A stretch of 7,343 nucleotides of DNA, taken from assembly GCA_020832725.1 (NCBI GenBank), contig JAFIEC010000365.1, positions 1-7,343 of the forward strand, given 5' to 3'. The translations under genes were made by a program, and so were the position numbers. Within the stretch, counting starts at the first letter, position 1. Each line of letters opens with the position of its first letter. This document shows, in pieces, positions 1 through 6,968 of the stretch. This stretch comes from Paracoccaceae bacterium. GTDB lineage: Bacteria; Pseudomonadota; Alphaproteobacteria; Rhodobacterales; Rhodobacteraceae. The notes below the pieces were generated by a model, which made no database searches, was not told the DNA's origin, and saw nothing but the letters and a program-made list of their open reading frames with translations.

Positions 1-2
1 GA

Positions 3-107
3 TGGCGCCGCCACTACAACACGGTCAGGCCGCACAGCTCGCTGGGATACCGCCCACCCGCACCAGAAACCTTAGTCCCAATGGACCAGCGGCCGACGAT
101 GCACTAA
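3..107 (+). CDS. IS3-family transposase OrfB, C-terminal fragment
   Basis: Read from base 3, this frame gives 34 residues beginning WRRHYNTVRPHSSLGYRPP and ending with TAA at 105-107. The pattern Y-N-x-x-R-P-H-S-S-L-G-Y-x-P-P is the well-known C-terminal signature of the IS3-family DDE integrase (rve_3 region), just after the catalytic glutamate, which lies outside the window. In the complete element OrfB is normally made as an OrfAB fusion by -1 frameshifting and catalyses strand cleavage and transfer at the IS ends. The reading is confident because the motif, the stop and the inverted repeat follow in the expected order. Another frame that stays open to base 505 on this strand is not a gene. 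Confidence 0.9.
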   Translation, partial: WRRHYNTVRPHSSLGYRPPAPETLVPMDQRPTMH

Positions 108-116
108 TAATCAATC

Positions 117-136
117 TGGACCACTCAGTGGGGGCA
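117..136. repeat. IS terminal inverted repeat, right end (IRR)
   Basis: The 20 bases TGGACCACTCAGTGGGGGCA are the reverse complement of the repeat at 7213-7233 apart from one missing base. The element ends in the canonical CA of the IS3 family. Bases 125-127 of this repeat supply the stop codon of the leftward hydrolase-like gene. The next bases outward are GACC. Confidence 0.85.
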
Positions 137-889
137 GACCACATGCTGGTAGAAGCGCGGGTAGAAGTGCTGCAGCACCGTGTCGATGCTGGCGCGCGCC
201 TCCATGTCAAGCTGGGCGATGACGGTGGCGTTCTCCGCCGGGTTCCAGCCCCGGCCCGCCTGAACGGCGATGCGCGGCGCGACCCAGGCATCCGGGTCTT
301 CCAGATCGTCACGGTAGCGGTCGAAGACGAATTGCAGACCCTTGGCGACCTCATTGGCGATGCGGCCGTATTCCACCGGTGTCTGTCTGCTGTCGAGATA
401 CCAGAACTCGTTTCCGATCAGGAACGTCTCTATCGTGACCTCGCCATACTCGCCCCGGATGATCCGGTCCGCCCGGTCAAGCAGCCGATAGAGGCCAAAG
501 GCTGACGGGATGCGGTGGCCATCCTCGTCGGTCGCGTCGGACAGATAATTGTCGGTCGGCAGCACGAACTTGACGGGCAGGTCCCGCGCGGTGGCGAACT
601 TGAAGAGCGCGGGCGCCGTGGTGATGCGGCTGCCGCCGTCGCGGAACCCGTCGGGGTTTTCGACGTCGAAGAGGTCATCGGAAACGGAAGCGCCCGGAGC
701 GAAGGTCTCTTCCGTGACGGTCCCGCCCGGAAAGCGGAGCGATTGCAGGCGCAGGGCATCCACGACCCAGGGAAAGGGGCCATCCTGATCAAGGTAGTCC
801 TTGGTAATGATGACGTTGCCACCGAAGAGGCCTTCGGTCGCGGGTTCACTGCGATGGCCAACCGGCCCAAGGTTCAATGTCGTCGTCAT
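125..889 (-). CDS. Glycoside-hydrolase-like protein, truncated by IS insertion
   Basis: The 254-residue product resembles the N-terminal half of a clan GH-A-like (alpha/beta)8 hydrolase of the arabinofuranosidase kind. Visible features are FGGN at 22-25, LRFPGGT at 51-57, a GNEFW motif at 159-163 whose Asn160-Glu161 fits the acid/base pair of such enzymes, and HFYP at 241-244. The second catalytic glutamate, expected later in the barrel, is missing, so the product is probably inactive. Residues 1-251 are native. Residues 252-254 (CPH) and the TGA are encoded by the IS inverted repeat. No signal peptide is visible, as in many type I-secreted proteins whose export signal is C-terminal; whether this one was secreted is unknown. 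The ATG at 887-889 is chosen by homology-like continuity, and its ribosome site is weak. It is divergent from the Hint-domain gene. The broad hydrolase call is moderately sure; the substrate is unknown. Confidence 0.6.
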   Translation of the reverse strand: MTTTLNLGPVGHRSEPATEGLFGGNVIITKDYLDQDGPFPWVVDALRLQSLRFPGGTVTEETFAPGASVSDDLFDVENPDGFRDGGSRITTAPALFKFATARDLPVKFVLPTDNYLSDATDEDGHRIPSAFGLYRLLDRADRIIRGEYGEVTIETFLIGNEFWYLDSRQTPVEYGRIANEVAKGLQFVFDRYRDDLEDPDAWVAPRIAVQAGRGWNPAENATVIAQLDMEARASIDTVLQHFYPRFYQHVVCPH

Positions 890-961
890 AAACGTTTGCT
901 CTGTCTGCCGGAAACAGAAGACCGGCAGGTCCAGAACAACATCAAATTTCGGACGTAACTC

Positions 962-989
962 GAGATAGAGTTGGGTCTCCCGATGTCAA
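962..989 (-). promoter_or_regulatory. Possible promoter for the hydrolase-like gene
   Basis: On the minus strand a perfect TTGACA (989-984) is followed after 16 bases by TATCTC (967-962), which matches only the first three positions of the -10 consensus. It would start transcription about 65 bases before the ATG at 889. The -35 match is good and the -10 match poor, so this is a tentative call. Confidence 0.3.
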
Positions 990-1001
990 CCGCACCGGGT
1001 C

Positions 1002-1024
1002 ATCATCCCGCGTCGGGCAATGAT
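1002..1024. repeat. Imperfect dyad in the divergent intergenic region
   Basis: ATCAT-CCCG (1002-1010) and CGGG-CA-ATGAT (1014-1024) form an inverted repeat around a 3-base centre, with a 2-base bulge in one arm. It lies between the two divergent genes, 12 bases upstream of the candidate -35 box at 984-989, so it could be an operator. No protein partner is known and chance pairing is possible. Confidence 0.3.
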
Positions 1025-1148
1025 CGTGGCACAAAGCGGCATTTCGCTGAGCGTTTCCCCGCCGATATTCGTGGCCCCCGGATGCATGTCATGGTCCGGT
1101 TCCTACATGAGCGGTAGAGCTTTGACGCAAGAACTGATGGGGGACGAC

Positions 1149-2132
1149 ATGTCCGAGACGATGATCAAGTGGTTCACCGCCGCCGCCTGTTTTCAGGCAG
1201 GGCCGGGGTATCAGACGACCAGTAGCGCGCTTGGAGACATCCTGCTGGGCTTCAAGGCCTCTGGCGCGGATGGCGACCTCGAACTGGTGCCGGGCGAAGA
1301 CCCGGACCCGACGACGCAGGTCACACTCGATGGCGGAGCGACCTGGCAGGATTTCACACTTGTCAGCAGCGGCGAGGTCACGGGCACACCCTCGATCTTC
1401 ACAGCCGAAGGCATCCCCGGCTGGGACCCGGACCAGCCCTTGTTGGCGACGGTCATCCTGGTGGACGGAGAGCAGTTCATCTTCTTTCCCGATTATCCCG
1501 AAGCGTCGGGATTGCTGCCCGGACTGATCACCATCCGCGATGACGGACAGCCGATCTTTGTCTGTTTCGTGTCCGGAACGATGATCATGACCCCTGCGGG
1601 CGAGGTTCCTGTCGAGAGCCTCAAGGCGGGAGACAAGGTGCTGACGCGGGATCACGGCTCGCAGCCGCTGCGGTGGATCGGCAAGGCGACCGTCCCCGCG
1701 CAGGGTGCCATGGTGCCGGTCTGCATCCGGGCCGGGGCGTTCGGGCCGGGCCATCCGACACGCGATCTTCGGGTTTCACAACAGCACAGGTTGCTTGTGA
1801 AGGGTGCCGCGCTGGAGCTGTTTCTCGGCCTCGATGAGGCATTGGTGCCGGCAAAGCATCTGGTGAACGGCGATACCGTCGTTTTCGATCCCTCGGCCGA
1901 GACGGTGACCAATCACCACCTGATGTTCGATGCGCACGAGATCGTCATCTCCGAGGGGATGCCGACCGAGAGCTTTCATCCCGGCGAGTATGGGCTCGAT
2001 GCTCTGGAAAAGCAGACGCGAGACGAGATCCTGGCGCTCTTTCCCGATCTGGCGGGAGAGTCGGACCGATTTGCCGCACCCGCCCTGCCCAGCCTCAGGA
2101 AACACGAGGCGGCTCTGCTGGGCTCGGACTGA
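1149..2132 (+). CDS. Hint-domain (Hint_2-type) protein
   Basis: The 327-residue product has an unrecognised N-terminal part (about 1-136) and a Hedgehog/intein (Hint) domain from about 137 to 280. The domain opens with CFVSGT at 139-144, where Cys139 is the expected autoprocessing nucleophile, followed by GEVPVESLKAGDKVLT (about 151-166), the block-B-like SQQHRLL (210-216) and the family's closing DAHEIV and GMPTESFHPG (about 261-278). Such proteins are abundant in Rhodobacteraceae, often joined to calcium-binding repeats and type I secretion; here no such repeats are seen and the role is unknown. The ATG at 1149 is preferred because GGGGGA (1139-1144) lies just upstream. In-frame ATGs at 1107 and 1137 are alternatives, and the frame is open from 1020. 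About 46 residues follow the domain, lacking any recognised motif. The domain call is firm; the function is not. Confidence 0.85.
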   Translation: MSETMIKWFTAAACFQAGPGYQTTSSALGDILLGFKASGADGDLELVPGEDPDPTTQVTLDGGATWQDFTLVSSGEVTGTPSIFTAEGIPGWDPDQPLLATVILVDGEQFIFFPDYPEASGLLPGLITIRDDGQPIFVCFVSGTMIMTPAGEVPVESLKAGDKVLTRDHGSQPLRWIGKATVPAQGAMVPVCIRAGAFGPGHPTRDLRVSQQHRLLVKGAALELFLGLDEALVPAKHLVNGDTVVFDPSAETVTNHHLMFDAHEIVISEGMPTESFHPGEYGLDALEKQTRDEILALFPDLAGESDRFAAPALPSLRKHEAALLGSD

Positions 2133-2166
2133 GGGCCTGTCGCGCCGAATGATGGCAAAGGAGCGC

Positions 2167-2202
2167 GCCCTGCGCAGGGCCTCCGCCGCAGAAATTGCGG
2201 CG
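2167..2202 (+). terminator. Tandem hairpins after the Hint-domain gene
   Basis: Two hairpins lie 34-70 bases after the stop codon. One is the perfect palindrome GCCCTGCGCAGGGC (2167-2180). The other has a 7-bp stem, CGCCGCA / TGCGGCG, with loop GAAAT (2184-2202). Neither is followed by a run of T, so they are not classical intrinsic terminators. They may still stabilise the 3' end or separate this gene from the P450. Confidence 0.35.
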
Positions 2203-2327
2203 TGGGAAGGGCAGCTCCGCCGCCGGGCAGGAAATCTGCTTGCACTTCCCCGCGCCCCTGACGAACCTTGCCCTGTCGTGGCAGCCGTCGCACCACTGGT
2301 TACACCGACGCGGCAAGGAGCATCCCC

Positions 2328-3521
2328 ATGTCCACCCTCACCGACCTGCCCGTGATCGACTTCGACGCGCCGGACTATCGCGCCGACCCCATGCGCACGC
2401 TTCAGCGTCTGGCCGCGCGCTACCCTCTGGGGCGCTCGAAGCGGGGGATAGAGGTGTTCGATTACGATCTGTGCCGCCATACGATCCTCCACCGCGCCTT
2501 CGGCACCGGCCATCCCCGTCTGATGGACGTGCTCGGCCTGCCCGAAAGCCCTGCGCTGAGCTACAAGCGGCAATCCATCTCCTTTCACAACCGCGGCGAG
2601 GAGCGGCGGCGGCTGCGGGTGCCTTTGACCACTTTGATGGGACCCGAAGGCTCCGAGCGCTTTCGCACCGATATCCGGGAGGTGGTGCGCGCTACGCTGG
2701 ACGATCTGCCGACCGACCGCCCCGTGGACCTGATCGCCGAGCTTTGCGACCGTATCCCTTCGCGGGTCTATTGCTACTGGGTGGGCGCGCCGATGGAGGA
2801 CGCGGAGTTCATCTCCCGCGCGTCCCACAGCGTACAGCAGGTCCATACCCGCAACCCCGAGACCGCCGCCGAGGTGGTGCGAAGCTTTGCGGACTTGCGG
2901 GACTTCGTGGATGTCCAGATCGAACGGCAGCGCGCGGCCCTGTCCGACAACCTCCTGTCGGACCTCATCCGTGCCCGGGATGCCGGACACCTGAACGATC
3001 AGGACCTGCGCAACTGGGTGGTCAAGCTTGCAGAGGCCAATACCGACAATTCCTCCCACCAGATCGCCATCGCGGTGATCGAGCTGGCCTCCCGCCCGGA
3101 GATCTGGGCAGAGCTGGGCCGAGACCCCGCGCTGGTGCCGAAGGCGCTGAACGAGGTGATGCGCTACCATCCCCGCTCGCTCTCCACCTCCCGCGAAACT
3201 CTGGAGGATGTGACGCTGGACGGCGTCGACATCCCCAAGGGAACCGCCGTGTTCCCCAACATCGGCGCGGCGCATTGGAACCCGGCCTATTTCCCCGAGC
3301 CGGAGCGCTTTGACATCCACCGCCCCGAAAAGCCCGCGCATCTCAATTTCGGCGGCGGCATCTTCTCCTGCATCGGGCGCTTTGCCGTCACCATCGAGCT
3401 GGAAGAAGTGCTGGGGCAGATGGCACGGCGTTACCCCGACTTGCGAGTAACCCGCTCGGGCTTCTCGCATTCGCCCATGTTCACCTCCGTGACGGATCTC
3501 GAGGTGGTGCTCGGGGGGTGA
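2328..3521 (+). CDS. Cytochrome P450 (divergent)
   Basis: The 397-residue product has the length of a soluble bacterial class I P450. Signatures seen are the K-helix E276-V-M-R279, the meander-region pattern WNPAYFPEPERFD (317-329) and the heme loop FGGGIFSCIG (341-350) with Cys348 as thiolate ligand. Members hydroxylate or otherwise oxidise small molecules using electrons from a ferredoxin; the substrate here is unknown. Several usual residues differ. The I-helix reads A237-N-T-D-N-S, keeping the acid (Asp240) but lacking the Gly and Thr of A-G-x-D-T-T. The His two before the heme Cys is Phe346. The C-helix His is Arg93 in GEERRRLR. The ATG at 2328 is supported by AAGGAG (2315-2320) at 7-base spacing; the frame extends upstream but without a better site. 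No ferredoxin or reductase gene is nearby. The family call is firm; the CYP family is not assigned. Confidence 0.93.
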   Translation: MSTLTDLPVIDFDAPDYRADPMRTLQRLAARYPLGRSKRGIEVFDYDLCRHTILHRAFGTGHPRLMDVLGLPESPALSYKRQSISFHNRGEERRRLRVPLTTLMGPEGSERFRTDIREVVRATLDDLPTDRPVDLIAELCDRIPSRVYCYWVGAPMEDAEFISRASHSVQQVHTRNPETAAEVVRSFADLRDFVDVQIERQRAALSDNLLSDLIRARDAGHLNDQDLRNWVVKLAEANTDNSSHQIAIAVIELASRPEIWAELGRDPALVPKALNEVMRYHPRSLSTSRETLEDVTLDGVDIPKGTAVFPNIGAAHWNPAYFPEPERFDIHRPEKPAHLNFGGGIFSCIGRFAVTIELEEVLGQMARRYPDLRVTRSGFSHSPMFTSVTDLEVVLGG

Positions 3522-3681
3522 GCCCGCCCCACCGCCAGCCTGCGCCGCGTTGAACACGCCCGGTCGGCAGATCTCGTCGAGTCGGAGGGGGGGCGGAACC
3601 CGCACGTTGATTGCCGGGGCAGCGCAGGAGCCGTTCACCGGGGTTGAGTTTGCGTCCTGAACCGACCTAGCGTCGCATGAT

Positions 3682-3698
3682 CCGGCACGTGTCGCCGG
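3682..3698. repeat. Short inverted repeat before the BisC-like gene
   Basis: CCGGC (3682-3686) and GCCGG (3694-3698) pair around a 7-base centre, and CACGTG is embedded at 3686-3691. It lies 23 bases before the start codon, where an operator or leader hairpin could act. In such GC-rich DNA it may be chance. Confidence 0.2.
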
Positions 3699-3720
3699 GC
3701 CAAATGGAAAGGGCTTGGGC

Positions 3721-6048
3721 ATGAGCGGTTACTCGCTGGCGCATTGGGGTACCTTTCGGGTGACATCCGACGATGCCGGGTCACCCGCGCTCTCCCCGTT
3801 CGACTGTGACCCAGACCCCAGCCCCATCGGCCTTGACCAATGGTCCCCCGAGGTTCTGGCGACCCGGGTGCGCCGCCCTTGTGTGCGCCGGGGCTGGCTG
3901 GAAGCGCGCGCGGCTGGTGGACCCGGCGGTGCAGGCCGCATGACCGGAGCCGACCGAGGCCGCGATGCCTTTGTGGAGATGGACTGGGATCGCGCGCTCG
4001 ATCTTGTCGCCAGCGAACTGCGGCGGGTCCGCGACACCCACGGCAACCGCGCAATATTCGGCGGCTCCTACGGTTGGGCCAGTGCCGGGCGGTTTCACCA
4101 TGCACAGAGCCAGTTGCACCGGTTCCTCAACACCATCGGCGGCTACGTCCGGCATGTGGACAACTATTCCTATGCCGCAGCCAATGTCATCATGCCGCAT
4201 GTCGTCGCTCCGATGGACCGACTGACCTTGTCGCATTCCGACTGGTCGCAGATCGCGGCGCATACCCGTCTGTTCGTCGCCTTCGGGGGCATCCCGATCA
4301 AGAATGCGCAGGTGAGCGGAGGTGGCGTGGCACGGCATGCGGTGCCCGGGGGGTTGCGGGCAATGGCTGCGGCGGGGGTTCGGGTCGTCAACATCGGCCC
4401 GGTGGCGGACAATACCGGCGAAACAGCAGCGGAATGGCTGCCATGCAGGCCGGGCACCGATACGGCGGTCATGCTGGCGATGATGCATGTGCTGCTGACC
4501 GAAGGGCTGCACGATCGCGTTTTCCTTGCGCGGTGTTGCACCGGGTTCGAGCGTTTCGCTCCCTACCTGTTGGGCGAAACGGATGGCCAGCCCAAGACGC
4601 CCGCATGGGCCGAGGGGCTGAGCGGTCTGGCCGCCGGAACCATTGCCCAGCTGGCCCGCGACATGGCCGCGACGCGCAGCATGATAAATGTGTCATGGTC
4701 GATGCAACGCGCCGAGGCGGGCGAGCAACCCTTCTGGGCCGTGGTCGTTCTGGCGGCAATGCTGGGGCAGATCGGAAAGCCGGGGGGCGGTTTCGGGCTG
4801 GGCTATGGTGCCACTAACCTGATGGGCAGCAGCGAGGTGCTGAGCGCCCACCCGACACTTCCACAAGGTGCGCGCGGTGTTCAGGATTTCATCCCGGTGG
4901 CGCGGATTGCCGACATGCTGCAGAATCCGGGCGCGGAATTCGCCTATGACGGCGGCACCTACCGCTACCCCGATATCCGGCTGGTCTATTGGGCGGGGGG
5001 CAACCCGTTCCACCATCATCAGGATCTGGGGCGTTTGCGGCAGGCATGGACGCGCCCCGAAACCGTGATCGTTCACGAGCCATTCTGGACCGCCACCGCC
5101 CGCCATGCCGATATCGTGCTGCCCGTGACAACCGCACTGGAACGCGACGATATCGGCTGTTCGACGCGCGGAGGCTACATGGTGGCGATGCGGCAGGCCC
5201 GGGAGCCGCTGGACGGTGCCCGCGATGATCATGCGATTTTTGCCCTTCTGTCTGAGCGGATGGGCTGCGCGGCAGCCTTCACCGAGGGCCGTGACACCAT
5301 GGGCTGGCTGCGTCACCTCTATGAGGCGACGCGGGGCGAGAACCTGCGGCGCGGCGTGGAGTTGCCATCCTTTGTCGACTTCTGGGAAAGCGGCCTGTTC
5401 GACATGACAGGCCATGCGGCCCCGGTCACGATGCTGGCCGATTTCGTCGCGGATCCGGTGACGCATCCGCTGGCAACCCCCAGCGGGCGGATCGAGATCT
5501 GGTCCGAGCGGATCGCCGCCATGGGCCTGCCCGATGTGCCGCCCCATCCGGCATGGATCGATCGGCGCGAATGGCTGGGCAGCGCCCTGACGGCGCGGTT
5601 TCCTCTGCATCTGCTGACCGACCAGCCAGAGCGGCGGCTGCACAGCCAGCTTGACCCGGCACCGCACAGCAGGGCCGGCAAGCGCCACGGGCGGGAGGTT
5701 GTGCATATGAACCCCGTCGATATTGCGCGCCATGGACTGACCGACGGCGCGGTGGCCGAACTCTGGAACGATCGCGGGCGTTGCCTCGCGGCCGTTCAGG
5801 CCAATGCGCGGGTCATGCCCGGCGTGGCGCGGCTCAACACTGGCGCGTGGTATGATCCCGATCCGGACACCGGGCTGGACCGGCACGGCAATCCGAATGT
5901 CCTGACCGCCGACCGCGCGGCCTCAAGCCTGTCGCAGGGATGCGCCGCGCAGAGCTGCCTGATTGCGATCCGTCCATGGGAGGGCCCGCTGCCGCCGGTC
6001 CGGGCATATGAGCCACCAGAGCTGCTGGCGGATCCAACGGAGGGCTGA
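3721..6048 (+). CDS. bisC: BisC-type molybdopterin S/N-oxide reductase
   Basis: The 775-residue product matches biotin/methionine sulfoxide reductase (BisC, about 777 residues in E. coli) along its length. BisC reduces biotin sulfoxide and free methionine-S-sulfoxide in the cytoplasm with a molybdenum bis-MGD cofactor. AHWGTF (7-12) begins the short N-terminal domain, and SYGWASAGRF (116-125) carries Tyr117 and Trp119, equivalent to Tyr114 and Trp116 of DMSO reductase. Ser150 in DNYSYAAA aligns with the metal-ligand serine. Shared blocks follow: ARCCTGFERFAPYLLGETDG (about 271-290), GQIGKPGGGFGLGYG (about 349) and WAGGNPFHHHQD (about 424). The MGD-binding domain starts near 625 and includes LHSQLD. 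There is no N-terminal Cys cluster for a 4Fe-4S centre and no Tat signal. The ATG at 3721 has GGAAAGGG (3706-3713) before it; a TTG two codons earlier is possible. TMAO or DMSO as substrate cannot be excluded. No chaperone or membrane partner gene is adjacent. Confidence 0.9.
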   Translation: MSGYSLAHWGTFRVTSDDAGSPALSPFDCDPDPSPIGLDQWSPEVLATRVRRPCVRRGWLEARAAGGPGGAGRMTGADRGRDAFVEMDWDRALDLVASELRRVRDTHGNRAIFGGSYGWASAGRFHHAQSQLHRFLNTIGGYVRHVDNYSYAAANVIMPHVVAPMDRLTLSHSDWSQIAAHTRLFVAFGGIPIKNAQVSGGGVARHAVPGGLRAMAAAGVRVVNIGPVADNTGETAAEWLPCRPGTDTAVMLAMMHVLLTEGLHDRVFLARCCTGFERFAPYLLGETDGQPKTPAWAEGLSGLAAGTIAQLARDMAATRSMINVSWSMQRAEAGEQPFWAVVVLAAMLGQIGKPGGGFGLGYGATNLMGSSEVLSAHPTLPQGARGVQDFIPVARIADMLQNPGAEFAYDGGTYRYPDIRLVYWAGGNPFHHHQDLGRLRQAWTRPETVIVHEPFWTATARHADIVLPVTTALERDDIGCSTRGGYMVAMRQAREPLDGARDDHAIFALLSERMGCAAAFTEGRDTMGWLRHLYEATRGENLRRGVELPSFVDFWESGLFDMTGHAAPVTMLADFVADPVTHPLATPSGRIEIWSERIAAMGLPDVPPHPAWIDRREWLGSALTARFPLHLLTDQPERRLHSQLDPAPHSRAGKRHGREVVHMNPVDIARHGLTDGAVAELWNDRGRCLAAVQANARVMPGVARLNTGAWYDPDPDTGLDRHGNPNVLTADRAASSLSQGCAAQSCLIAIRPWEGPLPPVRAYEPPELLADPTEG

Positions 6049-6060
6049 TCTGTCCTGTCG

Positions 6061-6088
6061 GGGGCCACATCGTGGTGCCACCGGCCCC
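6061..6088 (+). terminator. Weak hairpin after the BisC-like gene
   Basis: GGGGCC (6061-6066) pairs with GGCCCC (6083-6088) across a 16-base loop, 12 bases after the stop codon. No T-run follows, so termination here is only a possibility. Confidence 0.3.
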
Positions 6089-6315
6089 GTGATCAGTCCC
6101 ATCGGAAAGGCGCGCCTGTCAGGATCAGCGTGACCCGAGCGTGGAAAACCAGCCTGCCCCTGGGACAGCATGCCGCCGCTTGGCTGCGGTATGACGAGCG
6201 ACAAGGTCTCCGACGCGGTGGCTATTGCCGTTCTCGCCGGTCGTCGGGATCAGGAAGAAATATGCCATACGCCATCGGACCTCCGCGACCGGGCCCGTGA
6301 GACCGCAGCGCCTGT

Positions 6316-6405
6316 GAACCCGGCATCGCCTTTCACCCGGCAGCGATGGAGTACGTCAAATCCGTCGGCGTCGGCACGGACAAGGAGCAGGCAGCGCGGA
6401 AGTGC
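6316..6405 (+). pseudogene. Possible decayed coding fragment
   Basis: Read from 6316, the frame gives EPGIAFHPAAMEYVKSVGVG then TDKEQAARK, which has the composition of a real amphipathic protein, unlike its surroundings. The frame has a TGA just upstream (6298-6300) and turns into Arg/Pro-rich sequence after about 6405. From about 6402 another frame gives ACANAIKTRRKEGRYG, which could be the continuation after a frameshift. No family is assigned. It may be the relic of a gene broken by frameshifts, or chance. Confidence 0.25.
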
Positions 6406-6839
6406 CCGCATGCGCCAACGCGATCAAGACCCGGCGCAAGGAGGGGAGATACGGCAGGACCGCGCCCTTTGCTTTGGCGAATATCGCTCGACCCAGGCGG
6501 CACCGTTGTGTCTGCCGCTGCGGCGCCCGGGAGCCGCAGCCTACGTGCTCTGGCTGGTATCTTGCGGGCGGCGTCTTGGCGGCGAATGGGGCCGGACGAA
6601 CGGACAGGCCGCAGTGAGTGTTTTCCGCGACCTTCAGTTGCGGATGGTGCCGGCCTTTGCATTGTGCCTTGAGGCCGAGTGATTGCGACCCGCCCGAGTG
6701 TCGGTCCGTGCTCCAGAGGCAGTCGGTAACCAGCTCCGGGGCAGGTAATTGTGATCCATCGGCTCCGGTTTCAGCTTTGTGAGGATCGGAAGGCACATCA
6801 AGGCCTGTCGGCCCGCGCGTTCATGGAGCGCCGGGGCGC

Positions 6840-6857
6840 GGTCCCTCGCCCGGGACC
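6840..6857. repeat. Hairpin in the gene-poor region
   Basis: GGTCCC (6840-6845) pairs with GGGACC (6852-6857) around the loop TCGCCC. There is no T-run on either side and no adjacent gene end, so its role is unknown. Confidence 0.3.
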
Positions 6858-6937
6858 CTGATGGGCAGGCTGCGCGGGTCAGCCTCCAGAATTCGTCCTC
6901 GCAGAAGCGTGCATCTATGGTCTAGACTTCGTATGGT

Positions 6938-6968
6938 TTGCCAAGCCATGGAAATAAACAAATAAAAT
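6938..6968 (+). promoter_or_regulatory. Candidate promoter of the PhnD-like gene
   Basis: TTGCCA (6938-6943, five of six to the -35 consensus) and TAAAAT (6963-6968, five of six to the -10 consensus) are separated by 19 bases, slightly longer than ideal. They sit in a strikingly AT-rich stretch (about 6950-6980) within otherwise GC-rich DNA, 48 bases before the proposed start codon. Confidence 0.45.

Larger units (their letters stand above)
1..136 (+). mobile_element. IS3-family insertion sequence, right end (partial)
   Basis: This stretch holds the last 34 codons and stop of an IS3-family transposase OrfB, a 9-base spacer, and a terminal inverted repeat ending at base 136 (TGCCCCCACTGAGTGGTCCA read on the minus strand). 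The same repeat, with one inserted base, opens the element at 7213, so both ends belong to the same or a very close IS type and lie in the same orientation. The outer boundary is set by the repeat and by the loss of glycoside-hydrolase coding sequence exactly there. The rest of the element lies outside the window. The subgroup within IS3 (possibly IS407-like) cannot be fixed from so little sequence. Confidence 0.88.
6049..6937. other. Region of about 0.9 kb without a convincing gene
   Basis: No frame on either strand gives a recognisable family through this stretch. Several frames stay open (the longest is about 170 codons, 6170-6682, on the + strand), but their products are rich in Arg, Pro and Ser, lack ordered motifs and lack ribosome sites, as expected from chance open frames in GC-rich DNA. 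Short protein-like segments in shifting frames around 6316-6500 hint at a decayed gene. Two hairpins were seen, at 6061-6088 and 6840-6857. Confidence 0.55.

Noticed and set aside
2..958. Open frames on the + strand at 2-505 and 515-958
   Set aside because: They run antisense to the hydrolase-like gene. The first overlaps the IS transposase tail in the wrong frame.
1027..1041. A sigma-54-like promoter (TGGCAC followed by GC) upstream of the Hint gene
   Set aside because: The distance between the GG and GC elements is one base short of the strict requirement, and the -12 element lacks the TTGC pattern.
1020..1148. An upstream start for the Hint gene at 1020
   Set aside because: The extra 43 residues look like non-coding translation, and the ribosome site just before 1149 is better.
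1776..3722. A 648-codon open frame on the minus strand across the Hint and P450 genes
   Set aside because: It lies antisense to two clearly recognised genes. Its product is rich in Gly, Ala, Arg and His with no ordered motifs, as expected for the shadow frame of high-GC coding DNA.
4693..5886. A 397-codon open frame on the minus strand inside the BisC-like gene
   Set aside because: It is fully antisense to a gene whose protein matches its family end to end. The antisense product has no recognisable domain.
6170..6682. A 170-codon + strand open frame in the gene-poor region
   Set aside because: Its composition is Arg/Ser/Pro-rich, it has no ribosome site at its ATG, and the protein-like stretch nearby (from 6316) reads in a different frame.
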